DNA of 64,000 bases from Verrucomicrobiota bacterium (GTDB lineage Bacteria; Verrucomicrobiota; Kiritimatiellia; UBA8416; JABMPJ01): contig JABGQM010000003.1 in NCBI GenBank assembly GCA_018648805.1, positions 1-64,000 on the forward strand. The letters run 5' to 3'. Position 1 is the first letter of the stretch; the number at the start of each line of letters is the position of its first letter. Positions 28,448-36,511 of this stretch are shown one piece after another. Under the pieces are notes generated by a model. It was not told the DNA's origin. It worked only from the letters and a program-made list of their open reading frames with translations, and did not search any database. The position numbers and the translations under genes are program-made.

Positions 28448-30589
28448 ATGCCGGAACAACATCAGCAGGAAAGCCTGCACTTCCTTGATTACTGGCGCGT
28501 GATCGTGGGGCGCAAGGAGATCGTCATTGCGGTGGCCTTGCTGGTCATTCTGGCAGGCGTGCTGGTGACCTATTCGATGTCGAAGGTCTACATGTCCTCC
28601 TGCGTCATCAAGGTCGAGGAGGAGCGTCCGGATGTATCGGTCTTTTCGCCGGAGATGATGCGCTTTGATCCACTCTTCCTGCGCACTCAGTTTGAGATTA
28701 TCCAGTCGGGACCGGTGGTCGAGGAAGTCGTGCGCCGCCTCAACTTGAACGAGACGCTCGGTCGTGCCTACGGCTACTACGACGCTCTCGGCGAAGGCAG
28801 CCTGGAGGCGACCTACAAGATCGTCTCGTCGCGACTCAAGGTGCAGCAGTACCGTGACACCAACCTGATCGAGATCCAGATCTACATGGATGAGCCCAAG
28901 GGCACCGCGCCGCAGATCGCGGCGGATATTGCCAATGAGGTGGCCACGGTCTATCGTGACCTCACCATCCGGCGCACCCGCGAGACGACCGAGAAGGCCC
29001 TCGAGGCCCTCTTCGAGTCGCTCGAGGATCAACGCAATTCCGTCACGGCGGCGGAACAGACCGTGTCGGCGGTCCAGAACAAGTACAAGCTGACCATCGT
29101 CAATAGCTATGGCGGCACCGATAGCGCGTTGACCAAAACGAGTGTCATCTACCTCGAACAGGCGCGTATCCAACAGCGCATGGAAATGGAAGCCAAGAAG
29201 GCCCTTTTTGAGAAAGTGACCTCGCTGCCGCTGGACGAACTTCTGGGCGCCTTCTCCCACCTGGTGTCAGACATCTCTCTCGTTAAACTGGTGGCGGAGA
29301 AGCGCCAGGCAGAGGTGGAGCTGAACCGCATGAAGGATGCCCTCGGCCAGAACCATCCGGACTTGATTCGCGTGCAGGCCACCATCGATGAGCTGAGCGC
29401 TAAGATTAACGATGGCCTGAAGGGACTGCGTACCGGCGTTGAGGCGGAGTATCAGCGCGCCATGGCCCAGACCAAGGCGCTTGAAGAGATGTTGGAGCAG
29501 GCCAAGACGAGTGACCGTACCCAGGGGGGAGAGGGGTACCTGGAGTATGATGTCGCCAAGGCCGACCTGGCGCACCAGCGCCGCATGCTCGAGGCCCTCG
29601 AGATGCGCTATGCCCAGGAGCGAATCGAAATGCGCATTCCGCGCACCACGGTGGAACGTGTCGAACCGGCCAAGCCCCCCAGTGTGCACGAGCAGGTGCG
29701 TCCCAAGCCGGTCCTGAATATTGTCTTGAGTGTACTGGTCGGACTGGCCGCCGGGGTGGCCCTGGCCTACTTCGTTGAGTACCTCGACACCTCGATCAAG
29801 ACGATTGACGATATCGAGCAGTACATGCAGTCAACGGTCCTGGGCGTTATCCCGCAGAAGGTGAAGCCGCTGATGGACCCGACCGCCGAGGCGGCGCATG
29901 CCGAGGCCTACCGCGTCCTGCGTACGAACGTCCGCTTCTCCAAGCATGCCGTGGGCGGCAAGAGCATCTGCGTCACCAGTGCCAGCGTGGGCGAAGGCAA
30001 GTCGTTGACCCTTTTCAACCTGGCCTACATCTCGGCCCAGCTGGGCGATCGGGTCATCATCGTGGACTCCGACTTGCATCGGCCACGCCAGCACAAGATT
30101 CTGGAAGTGACCAACCGTCCCGGCTTGGCCAATATTGTCGTGGGCGATTCGACCCTGGACGACTGCATTCAGCATACGCCTGAGAAGAATCTCGACTTCC
30201 TGCCCAGCGGCAAGCTGTCCACGGGCGTGCATGGGCTGATTGCCACTGAGCAGATGAAGGCGGTCGTGACCGAGCTCAAAGAACGCTACGACTTTGTCTT
30301 CTTCGATTCGCCGCCGATCATCGGTGTCAGCGATGCCTCACTCCTGACGCGTGAGGTCGATGGCGTGCTGCTGGTGATTCAACACCGCAAGTACCCGCGT
30401 GCGCTCTCGGCACGGGCCAAGGATATGGTGGAGAACTTCGGCGGAAACTTGCTGGGTGTTGTGCTCAACAACATCAATATTTCGCGTGATTACGCCTACT
30501 ACTATTACCATCAGAACTACTATTACTACCCGCACGCCAAGGATGAGGACGGTGAGGACGAGCAGGATGTCAAAGTGGAGAAGGCATGA
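28448..30589 (+). CDS. Polysaccharide co-polymerase/tyrosine autokinase (Wzc-like)
   Basis: 713-residue inner-membrane protein controlling polymer length and export. Two transmembrane helices (about 24-44 and about 420-440) flank a long periplasmic coiled coil (about 190-400) of the Wzz/GNVR type. The cytoplasmic BY-kinase domain has Walker A SVGEGKS (about 513-519), Walker A' VIIVDSDLHRP and Walker B FVFFDSPP. A dense C-terminal tyrosine cluster (YAYYYY...YYYYP) is the expected autophosphorylation tail. The next gene overlaps it by ATGA, so the co-polymerase and exporter are translationally coupled. Confidence 0.93.
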   Translation: MPEQHQQESLHFLDYWRVIVGRKEIVIAVALLVILAGVLVTYSMSKVYMSSCVIKVEEERPDVSVFSPEMMRFDPLFLRTQFEIIQSGPVVEEVVRRLNLNETLGRAYGYYDALGEGSLEATYKIVSSRLKVQQYRDTNLIEIQIYMDEPKGTAPQIAADIANEVATVYRDLTIRRTRETTEKALEALFESLEDQRNSVTAAEQTVSAVQNKYKLTIVNSYGGTDSALTKTSVIYLEQARIQQRMEMEAKKALFEKVTSLPLDELLGAFSHLVSDISLVKLVAEKRQAEVELNRMKDALGQNHPDLIRVQATIDELSAKINDGLKGLRTGVEAEYQRAMAQTKALEEMLEQAKTSDRTQGGEGYLEYDVAKADLAHQRRMLEALEMRYAQERIEMRIPRTTVERVEPAKPPSVHEQVRPKPVLNIVLSVLVGLAAGVALAYFVEYLDTSIKTIDDIEQYMQSTVLGVIPQKVKPLMDPTAEAAHAEAYRVLRTNVRFSKHAVGGKSICVTSASVGEGKSLTLFNLAYISAQLGDRVIIVDSDLHRPRQHKILEVTNRPGLANIVVGDSTLDDCIQHTPEKNLDFLPSGKLSTGVHGLIATEQMKAVVTELKERYDFVFFDSPPIIGVSDASLLTREVDGVLLVIQHRKYPRALSARAKDMVENFGGNLLGVVLNNINISRDYAYYYYHQNYYYYPHAKDEDGEDEQDVKVEKA

Positions 30590-31317
30590 GGATGAATCGT
30601 TGGCTGTTTTCGGGAGCCCTGTTGGTCCTGCTGGTCGTGCTGGGTGGCGGCTGTGCCACGAGCGGCACGGGTGATCAACGCCTGGCACGCTACCGCCCGG
30701 ATGGCGCACAGCGCCGCCCGTGGGAGTGGGGCCCCAAGACGGTCGCTCCCGTCGCGGCCGTCACAACCGCGGCCACCAATGGGGCGGTGGTGGCGGTGAC
30801 CCCAACACCTGTTGAGCCCGTACAGAGTGGCTATGACGGCGAGGGGGCCGTGCTGCGCCGTGGCGACAGTATTATCGTCTACCTCAAGAACATTCCGCGG
30901 CCCGAAGATATCCAGGAGGAGGTCGATGCCGTCGGCTTCATTACGCTGCCTTACATCGGCAAGATCCGTGTGGCCGGGATGAGCACATCGCGGGCCGAGG
31001 ACGCTATCAAGGCGGCCTACATCGATGGCGATATTTTCAAGAAGATCGATGTGATCGTCGTGGCCGAGGCCGGCACCTACTACGTCCGTGGGGAGGTGAA
31101 ACGTCCCGGCGTGTACCTCGTCTCGGGTGCCCTGACGCTCGTGCAGGCCGTCACGTCGGCGGGAGGCTACACCGACTTTGCCAAGCCGTCCAAGATCAAG
31201 GTTATTCGCGATCGACAGGACATGACATTCAATGGGGACCGGATTGAGGACGGCAAGGATCCTGACCCGCTGATTAAGGCCAAGGACACGATCATCGTGC
31301 CCCGCCGTTGGATGTAG
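30586..31317 (+). CDS. Outer-membrane polysaccharide export lipoprotein (Wza-like)
   Basis: 243-residue lipoprotein with lipobox LGGGC (Cys near residue 24). A Poly_export domain (about 85-160; VLRRGDSIIVYL, GFITLPYIGKIRVAG) is followed by one SLBB domain (about 165-240; GEVKRPGVYLV). It is shorter than E. coli Wza, so it has one SLBB repeat and no long C-terminal helix for the outer-membrane pore. The upstream beta-barrel may supply that function. It overlaps the Wzc gene and its stop directly abuts the next start codon. Confidence 0.9.
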   Translation: MRMNRWLFSGALLVLLVVLGGGCATSGTGDQRLARYRPDGAQRRPWEWGPKTVAPVAAVTTAATNGAVVAVTPTPVEPVQSGYDGEGAVLRRGDSIIVYLKNIPRPEDIQEEVDAVGFITLPYIGKIRVAGMSTSRAEDAIKAAYIDGDIFKKIDVIVVAEAGTYYVRGEVKRPGVYLVSGALTLVQAVTSAGGYTDFAKPSKIKVIRDRQDMTFNGDRIEDGKDPDPLIKAKDTIIVPRRWM

Positions 31318-31917
31318 ATGCAATCGAAACCCGCTAAAACCTGGCAAACCTGTGGCGGGGCCCTTCTGGTGGCCGTCGGTATCTTTGGGGCCCATTACGG
31401 CTGGAGTGCCACGCGCGCCCACTGGCTCTATCGCGACGCCAAGTACGGCCGTCAGCGCGATGATGTGCCGGCCATCCTGCGCGCCTGCGAAGCGGCCCAT
31501 CGCCTCTATCCGCACAACTACTATTTCTGCATCTGGGCCGCCGAACAAGCCTATCACAGCCGCAACGAGGTCTATGGTGAAGATCGGGCGCGACGCTGTC
31601 GGGCTTCTGAGAACTGGTGCAATGTCGGGCTGTCGCAGAACCACTACAAGAGCCAACTCCAGCTCCTTAAGGCACGTTTGGTTGAGCGCAGAGACCCCGT
31701 CGCCGCCGCGGCCCACTGGGCACGCTATGTGGACTGGCACTTCTGGGAGCCCTACAACCACGCCGTACTGGTCGACCTGTATGCCAGCGCGGGAAATTTC
31801 GATGACGCCGCCGAGTCGCTCGACTGGGTACGCGGCTCGGAGCACTACGAGTGGGCCCTCGGCCGGTTGCAGGATTCCTGGAAGCAGGAGATGCGGCGGC
31901 CGCCTGCGGGGAAGTGA
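31318..31917 (+). CDS. Membrane-anchored TPR-like protein, end of polysaccharide operon
   Basis: 199-residue protein that I cannot assign to a named family. An N-terminal hydrophobic helix (about 11-30) anchors it. The remainder is helical with repeated Ala, Tyr and Trp residues, consistent with TPR-like repeats (for example DVPAILRACEAAHRLYPHN). The start codon follows the preceding stop with no gap (TAGATG). Its position suggests a scaffold in polymer export; no catalytic signature is present. Confidence 0.75.
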   Translation: MQSKPAKTWQTCGGALLVAVGIFGAHYGWSATRAHWLYRDAKYGRQRDDVPAILRACEAAHRLYPHNYYFCIWAAEQAYHSRNEVYGEDRARRCRASENWCNVGLSQNHYKSQLQLLKARLVERRDPVAAAAHWARYVDWHFWEPYNHAVLVDLYASAGNFDDAAESLDWVRGSEHYEWALGRLQDSWKQEMRRPPAGK

Positions 31918-31940
31918 GCAGTGGGCAGTGAGCAGTGGGC
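31912..31940. repeat. GCAGTGAGCAGT-type tandem repeat, copy 1
   Basis: Reads AAGTGAGCAGTGGGCAGTGA followed by GCAGTGGG, overlapping the stop codon of the TPR-like gene. The same sequence recurs in direct orientation near 33.65 kb and inverted near 33.73 kb. Confidence 0.6.
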
Positions 31941-31972
31941 TCGGGCCTGGCGTCACCATACCGACGGGGATG

Positions 31973-33109
31973 CTACGACGAAGAGGGCGGCGCCAGTAAC
32001 TCTCTGCAGCTGGCGAGCACCGACTCGACCGTGATGCGGTGCATGCACTGGATCTCGCGGCAGGGCCGGTGATAGCCGAAGATGAAGCAGGGCGCGCAGG
32101 GCTGCGGCTTGCAGACCACGCGGTGCCGTGCATCCTCGATACCCCATTTCTTGCGGTCGCTGGGACCGAACAGCACGACCGTGGGTGTGCCCGTGGCGCG
32201 CGCCAAGTGGGCCAGCCCCGAGTCCGCACCGATAAAGAGGGTCGCCCCACGGACGAGATCGGCCACCTCGGCCAACGGCCGCCCGTGCATCACCCGTACG
32301 CCGCTACCGCCCTGCGACGTGAGCGTCGCGGCGGCCTGGGCCGCCACCGGACCGTCGGTGCGTCCTCCGGCAAAGACGATGTCGAGACCACACTGACCGT
32401 TCAACCGCAAAGCCACATCCACAAAGTTCTGCAGAGCCCACTGCTTGTAGCGTGTGGTGGCCCCGGGATGCACAACGGCGTAACGCCGGGCCGGCGCGGG
32501 CGCGGCAGGTGCATCGGTCGGGGGCATTCGGAGTGTCTGGGTCGTAAGGACGGCCAGATCGCCATCCGGGGCCTTGATGCCGAGCGGCTCCAGTAGACGC
32601 AGAAACTGGCTCGCCTCGGGGGCATCCAGGCTGTAGTTGACCAAGTGGGTGTAGAGCGGATTGCGGCGTGGATTGATCTTGAAGCCGATCCGCAGCGGCG
32701 AACCGCTCAGGACTGCCATGACGGCCGAGAAATGATGGAACTGCTCCGTGTCGATGGCCAGATCGTAGGCATGCCGGCGCAGGTGGCGCAGCGTACGCAG
32801 GGGACGTTGATCGTAGAGCAGGGGGGTCGCGTGACGCTTGGCCAGCTCAATCACCTCGACATTACGCTGCTCGCAGAGCAGATCAATCACGGCCGCCGGA
32901 TAGCGTGCGTGCAGCGCATCCAGCATGGGGAGCAGCAGGAGCATATCGCCCATACCGCCCGGGCGGAGCACCAGGATACGTTGAACGGAATCGGGTAGGG
33001 GCACATCATGCCCATTAGGCCGTGTCAGCACCCCGCAGAGCAGGGGGCCCAGACCCGCATCCAAGGTTTTTAGACTGCCGCTACCTAGTACCATACGGTG
33101 CTTCCCCAC
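31973..33109 (-). CDS. Glycosyltransferase family 9 (heptosyltransferase-like)
   Basis: 378-residue cytoplasmic GT-B glycosyltransferase of the ADP-heptose:LPS heptosyltransferase family. Landmarks are ILVLRPGGMGDMLLLLP near residue 45, VVHPGA at the centre and the nucleotide-sugar site GADSGLAHLARATGTPTVVLFGPS near 300. A cysteine-rich tail (CKPQPCAPC...C...C) is common in GT9 proteins. It probably builds LPS core or another surface glycan. The gene stands alone on the - strand; an in-frame ATG five codons downstream is an alternative start. Confidence 0.88.
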   Translation of the reverse strand: MGKHRMVLGSGSLKTLDAGLGPLLCGVLTRPNGHDVPLPDSVQRILVLRPGGMGDMLLLLPMLDALHARYPAAVIDLLCEQRNVEVIELAKRHATPLLYDQRPLRTLRHLRRHAYDLAIDTEQFHHFSAVMAVLSGSPLRIGFKINPRRNPLYTHLVNYSLDAPEASQFLRLLEPLGIKAPDGDLAVLTTQTLRMPPTDAPAAPAPARRYAVVHPGATTRYKQWALQNFVDVALRLNGQCGLDIVFAGGRTDGPVAAQAAATLTSQGGSGVRVMHGRPLAEVADLVRGATLFIGADSGLAHLARATGTPTVVLFGPSDRKKWGIEDARHRVVCKPQPCAPCFIFGYHRPCREIQCMHRITVESVLASCRELLAPPSSS

Positions 33110-33161
33110 TATTTCGCCTTCATCTTCTCCCTGGAACCACCCGCAGCATAGCGCAAGCGCA

Positions 33162-33557
33162 TCACCAGTACACTAGATTTTGATATGGCGCCAGCGGCCG
33201 GTCATGAACCAGGCGGGGCGCCCACCAGCACAACCCCACGGCGGCAATCAGCATGACCACGCTATCCTGGCCCGCCACGCGAGAGGCCTCGTCCATCTCA
33301 CCGGCCCCGACATGACGCGACACAATCGCCACGGTGCCTGTCGCCAGACCGAGCACGATCGGAAACAGCAGCATCAGCATGGTACCGCTCATCGAGAGTG
33401 CCGCCACGGCATCGGCTCCCAGCCGGCTGACCCAGAAGAGGTCGATCAGGCTCTGGACGTTCTGCAGCACCGAACTGGCCATCATCGGTCCGGCCAGCAG
33501 CAGCGTGGCCCGAAGAAGGCCGCCCTCAGTGATCTGATTGTGGTCGCTTTGTGTCAT
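33162..33557 (-). pseudogene. Truncated MATE-family efflux transporter
   Basis: The first 110 residues match the N-terminal two or three helices of MATE multidrug transporters (LLLAGPMMASSVLQNVQSLI, then DLFWVSRLGADAVAA). Intact members have about 450 residues; here the frame stops after 131. Just before the stop, the alternative frame encodes AWFMTGRWRHIKI, which resembles a mid-protein loop of MATE proteins. An internal deletion plus frameshift is therefore likely. The remnant ends 52 bases before the GT9 start codon. Confidence 0.75.
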
Positions 33558-33632
33558 GGTGTTTTCGGCGTGAGATGTGTCAATGGTGACAGAGTGAATC
33601 GGTTATGCGAGATATCATGTGACCCCTTGGAA

Positions 33633-33746
33633 GAGAGCAGTAAGCAGTGAGCAGTGAGCAGTTGTCGGCACCAATACACATAGCCATGTCAGAGCATAGG
33701 GGGGCGGAACACCGCAACTGGTCCCCACTGCCCACTGCTCACTACT
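33633..33746. repeat. GCAGTGAGCAGT-type repeats, copies 2 (direct) and 3 (inverted)
   Basis: AGCAGTAAGCAGTGAGCAGT lies near the left end and CCACTGCCCACTGCTCACTA near the right end, forming an inverted pair around about 60 bases. The left member has the same orientation as the copy at 31.9 kb. No gene is visible between 33,558 and 33,814. Confidence 0.6.
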
Positions 33747-33802
33747 TATTCGGATTACCTTACATCAGAAATTGCACCGTGGCATTAGAGGGCAGCGTAG
33801 CA

Positions 33803-33808
33803 TATAAT
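33803..33808 (+). promoter_or_regulatory. Perfect -10 box immediately before amrS
   Basis: TATAAT lies six bases before the ATG of the radical SAM gene. The usual -10 to start-site distance puts transcription initiation at or next to the ATG. No good -35 is present at 16-18 bases and no Shine-Dalgarno precedes the ATG, so the mRNA may be leaderless. Confidence 0.45.
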
Positions 33809-33814
33809 CCGGCT

Positions 33815-34804
33815 ATGCAAACGGCAGAGTATTGGCATAGCGATGATGGGGCACGGGCGCAGTGCGATCTCTGTCCGCACCGCTGCGTGACCGGCGAAGG
33901 CCAGGTAGGGCGCTGTCGGGTACGCGGGGTGCGTGGGGGCCAGCTACGGGCACTTGGCTACGGAGCCCTGGCGTCGGCGCAGATGGACCCGATTGAGAAG
34001 AAGCCGCTCTACCATTTCTACCCCGGTCGTCCCATCTTCAGCGTCGGAGGGTGGGGCTGTAACCTGAGCTGCGCTTTCTGTCAGAACTGGACCCTCTCGC
34101 AGTCCGATCCGGCTGAGGGGCGCCGCTACACGCCGAACGAGCTGGTGGATGCCGCCGCGGACTCGATCGGAATAGCCTACACCTACAACGAGCCCTGTGT
34201 TGGCTTCGAATTCGTGCGTGATGCGGCCACGCTGGCGCAGGAGCGGGGCCTCAAGAACGTGCTGGTGACTAATGGCCATCTCAACCCGGAGCCGGCAGCC
34301 GAACTGCTGCCGCTCGTTTCCGCACTCAATATCGATATCAAGAGCATGGAGGCGTCCTTTTATCGTGACCGGTGCGGCGGGAGCCTCGATGCCGTGCTGG
34401 CCTTTGCGGAACAGGCGCATGCGGCCGGCTGCCATGTCGAGCTGACCCAGCTCGTGATTCCGACCTTGAACGACGGGGACGACCAGTTTCGTCGCCTCGT
34501 GGAGTGGGTCGCCACGCGCCTGGGCACCTCCGTGCCGCTACACCTGAGCGCCTATCGACCGATGTACAAGATGGATATTCCGGCCACGCCGACACACACG
34601 CTGGAGCGGGCCTGGCAGATTGGCACGGAGACGCTCGACTATGTTTATCTCGGGAATGTCAGCTCACGCGTGGGGGCGAACACAGAGTGCCCCGACTGCG
34701 CGTCGGTTCTGATCACGCGCAGCGGGTTTCAGGCCCGTATCGTTGGCATCCGCGATGGGTGCTGCGCGCACTGCGGCCGCGTGGCAGACGTGGTCACTTC
34801 GTGA
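33815..34804 (+). CDS. amrS: AmmeMemoRadiSam system radical SAM enzyme
   Basis: 329-residue radical SAM protein of the AmrS/PflA-like family. N-terminal cysteines (CDLCPHRC) precede the SAM cluster CNLSCAFC (C82, C86, C89), here in the canonical CxxxCxxC form. TYNEP, TNGHLNPEP and DIKSM are typical of the family. A C-terminal CxxC...CxxC pair (CPDC, CAHC) suggests a small zinc knuckle. Its chemistry is not settled; the Memo and AMMECR1 partners are not in this window. I chose the ATG at 33815 because the protein homology begins there and upstream in-frame codons read through repeat DNA. The 3' end overlaps the convergent PpiD-like gene by 11 bases. Confidence 0.9.
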   Translation: MQTAEYWHSDDGARAQCDLCPHRCVTGEGQVGRCRVRGVRGGQLRALGYGALASAQMDPIEKKPLYHFYPGRPIFSVGGWGCNLSCAFCQNWTLSQSDPAEGRRYTPNELVDAAADSIGIAYTYNEPCVGFEFVRDAATLAQERGLKNVLVTNGHLNPEPAAELLPLVSALNIDIKSMEASFYRDRCGGSLDAVLAFAEQAHAAGCHVELTQLVIPTLNDGDDQFRRLVEWVATRLGTSVPLHLSAYRPMYKMDIPATPTHTLERAWQIGTETLDYVYLGNVSSRVGANTECPDCASVLITRSGFQARIVGIRDGCCAHCGRVADVVTS

Positions 34805-36428
34805 GGGGGTGAAAGTCCTCGAAGTCGGCCTCGGCCAGAACCTGGTCGCGCCAGTCCTCGAAGACGGCTGCCGCGCGGTACTGGTCCATGGAACGCAGGT
34901 ACTGCGGACGCAACATCTCGGCGGCGGAAGGATCACCCGCCGTGCGGCTGGCTACGTGTGCAATCAGCATACCATCCGGGGTGTCCACGGCCTCGGTCAC
35001 GCCGCCCTGTTTGGCGTCGATAATCTCGGAGAGGGCGTAGGTGCTGTAGGGGGTATCGTCGGGCAAGCCCTCATAGACCGTGAAAACCGACGTGGTGGCC
35101 GCCATCAGGCCCAGCGCATCGGCTTTGACCATGAAGCTGCTGTTGGTGTCTGCCACGGCGGCGATCAGCTGCTCACGCGCCGCGGCAATGCCGGCCTCGA
35201 AGGCCTCCTCGGCCGCCTTGAGCGTGGCGGCGCCAACGACCTGGTCGCGTACCTCTTCCAGCTGCGGGTCACGTGCCGGACGGCTGTCATGGTCGGCAAT
35301 CACGTAGACGGCATCGTCGCCGGCGATGGCATCGCTGAAATAGCGTTCCGGATCGTTCGGCACCAGCTTGAACGCCGCGTCGGTCAGGTCCTGTCCTGCG
35401 TCCAGGCCGGGGACCGCCTCCTCGGCCGTGAACCATTCAGAGGTCATGACCGTGATGCCGCGTGAGGTCGCAGCGGCACCCATCTCGTAGGCCTGTCCAT
35501 AGCGGTCGGGTGCCAGGGCCATCACGAAGCGGGTGGCCTCATCCTTGGTCTCGAAGCGAGCCTGGCGCTCGGTCACGATCGCCACGATGCTCGCGCGCAC
35601 ATCCTCGAGCGGCTCAACCTGCTCGACACCGTTGGTGTCGCTGCTGCTGTAGTCCTCGATGTTGTCGTTGTAGTAGTCGTCAATGTCGGCATCGCTGATC
35701 TCGATCGAGGCCAGCAGGTTGCTGACAGGAAAGCTAACATAGCGCACGCTGAGCTGCTCGCCGATGCGGAAGGCCTCTTTGTACTCCTCGAAATAGGCTG
35801 TCAGATCCGCTTCGCTGACTTCCACATCGTTGGTCTCGGTCGCGGAAGGGATCAGGACGTATTCCAGTTGCACGGCATCCGTCAGGCGGGCCAGGCGCGG
35901 TCCAACCTCGTAGGGGGCGGTCCACGTCGCGGTGCGCAGCGCGCTCATGAGCTGGCGCAGGGTCAGATCCTGGCGCAGGTAGCGTTCGAAGGTGGCCGCA
36001 TCAACCCGCAGCTGGTTCTGCAGAAAGGCCATGTAGCGCCGCTGGTCGAAGGCGCCGTTCGAGGCAAAGGTGGGGTCGTTGGTGATGACCTCGCGGATGG
36101 CGTCGTCGCTGATCTGGATGCCCATGCGTTCGGCCATGCGCAGAGCGGCCAGGCGACGCCAGGTGCGGTCACGCAGGAGCTTGACGGCCTCCTCTGAGTT
36201 GTCGGTCATGGGGCGCATGCCGAGTTCAAAGTAGCGCGCCACGTAGAAGTCCTCACCGCTTACCTTGTCGCCAAAGAGGGTTCCTTCAGCGGCGCGTTCC
36301 CGGCCCGATGCTCCGTCTCCCATTTTCGACATGACGCCGGCGCCCACAAAGGCGAAGGCGATGGTTACAGCCAGGATGGTCCACAGGATCTTACTGCGAA
36401 TCAGTTTGTTGAACTTGGAAATCAGCAT
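34794..36428 (-). CDS. PpiD/SurA-like periplasmic folding protein without a recognisable parvulin motif
   Basis: 544-residue protein with one N-terminal transmembrane helix (about 13-32; ILWTILAVTIAFAFVGAG) and a large periplasmic part, the layout of PpiD. A SurA-N-like chaperone domain covers about 50-260. The parvulin signature (GGDLG...) is not visible in the middle region, so peptidyl-prolyl isomerase activity is doubtful and a chaperone-only role is more likely. The start MLISKFNKLIR matches PpiD N termini and is preceded by AAGGA at eight bases. It sits just downstream of a terminator-like hairpin that follows the FecR-like gene. Confidence 0.82.
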   Translation of the reverse strand: MLISKFNKLIRSKILWTILAVTIAFAFVGAGVMSKMGDGASGRERAAEGTLFGDKVSGEDFYVARYFELGMRPMTDNSEEAVKLLRDRTWRRLAALRMAERMGIQISDDAIREVITNDPTFASNGAFDQRRYMAFLQNQLRVDAATFERYLRQDLTLRQLMSALRTATWTAPYEVGPRLARLTDAVQLEYVLIPSATETNDVEVSEADLTAYFEEYKEAFRIGEQLSVRYVSFPVSNLLASIEISDADIDDYYNDNIEDYSSSDTNGVEQVEPLEDVRASIVAIVTERQARFETKDEATRFVMALAPDRYGQAYEMGAAATSRGITVMTSEWFTAEEAVPGLDAGQDLTDAAFKLVPNDPERYFSDAIAGDDAVYVIADHDSRPARDPQLEEVRDQVVGAATLKAAEEAFEAGIAAAREQLIAAVADTNSSFMVKADALGLMAATTSVFTVYEGLPDDTPYSTYALSEIIDAKQGGVTEAVDTPDGMLIAHVASRTAGDPSAAEMLRPQYLRSMDQYRAAAVFEDWRDQVLAEADFEDFHPLTK

Positions 36429-36444
36429 GTTTTCGTTCCTTCTT

Positions 36445-36481
36445 AAAAAAAGGTGCATCCCGGTGGTTGTCCGGGATGCAC
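36445..36481 (-). terminator. Rho-independent terminator/attenuator between FecR-like and ppiD-like genes
   Basis: On the - strand a perfect 11-bp stem GTGCATCCCGG/CCGGGATGCAC with a seven-base loop is followed by C and seven T. It terminates the FecR-like transcript. Only 16 bases separate the T-tract from the PpiD-like start codon, so it may also attenuate that gene. Confidence 0.85.
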
Positions 36482-36511
36482 GCACTAGTCCATATCATAG
36501 GGACAATCGAC

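Noticed and set aside
34743-35465. 240-codon + strand frame opposite the PpiD-like gene
   Set aside because: Gly/Val/Arg-rich antisense shadow; PpiD-like features on the - strand are convincing.
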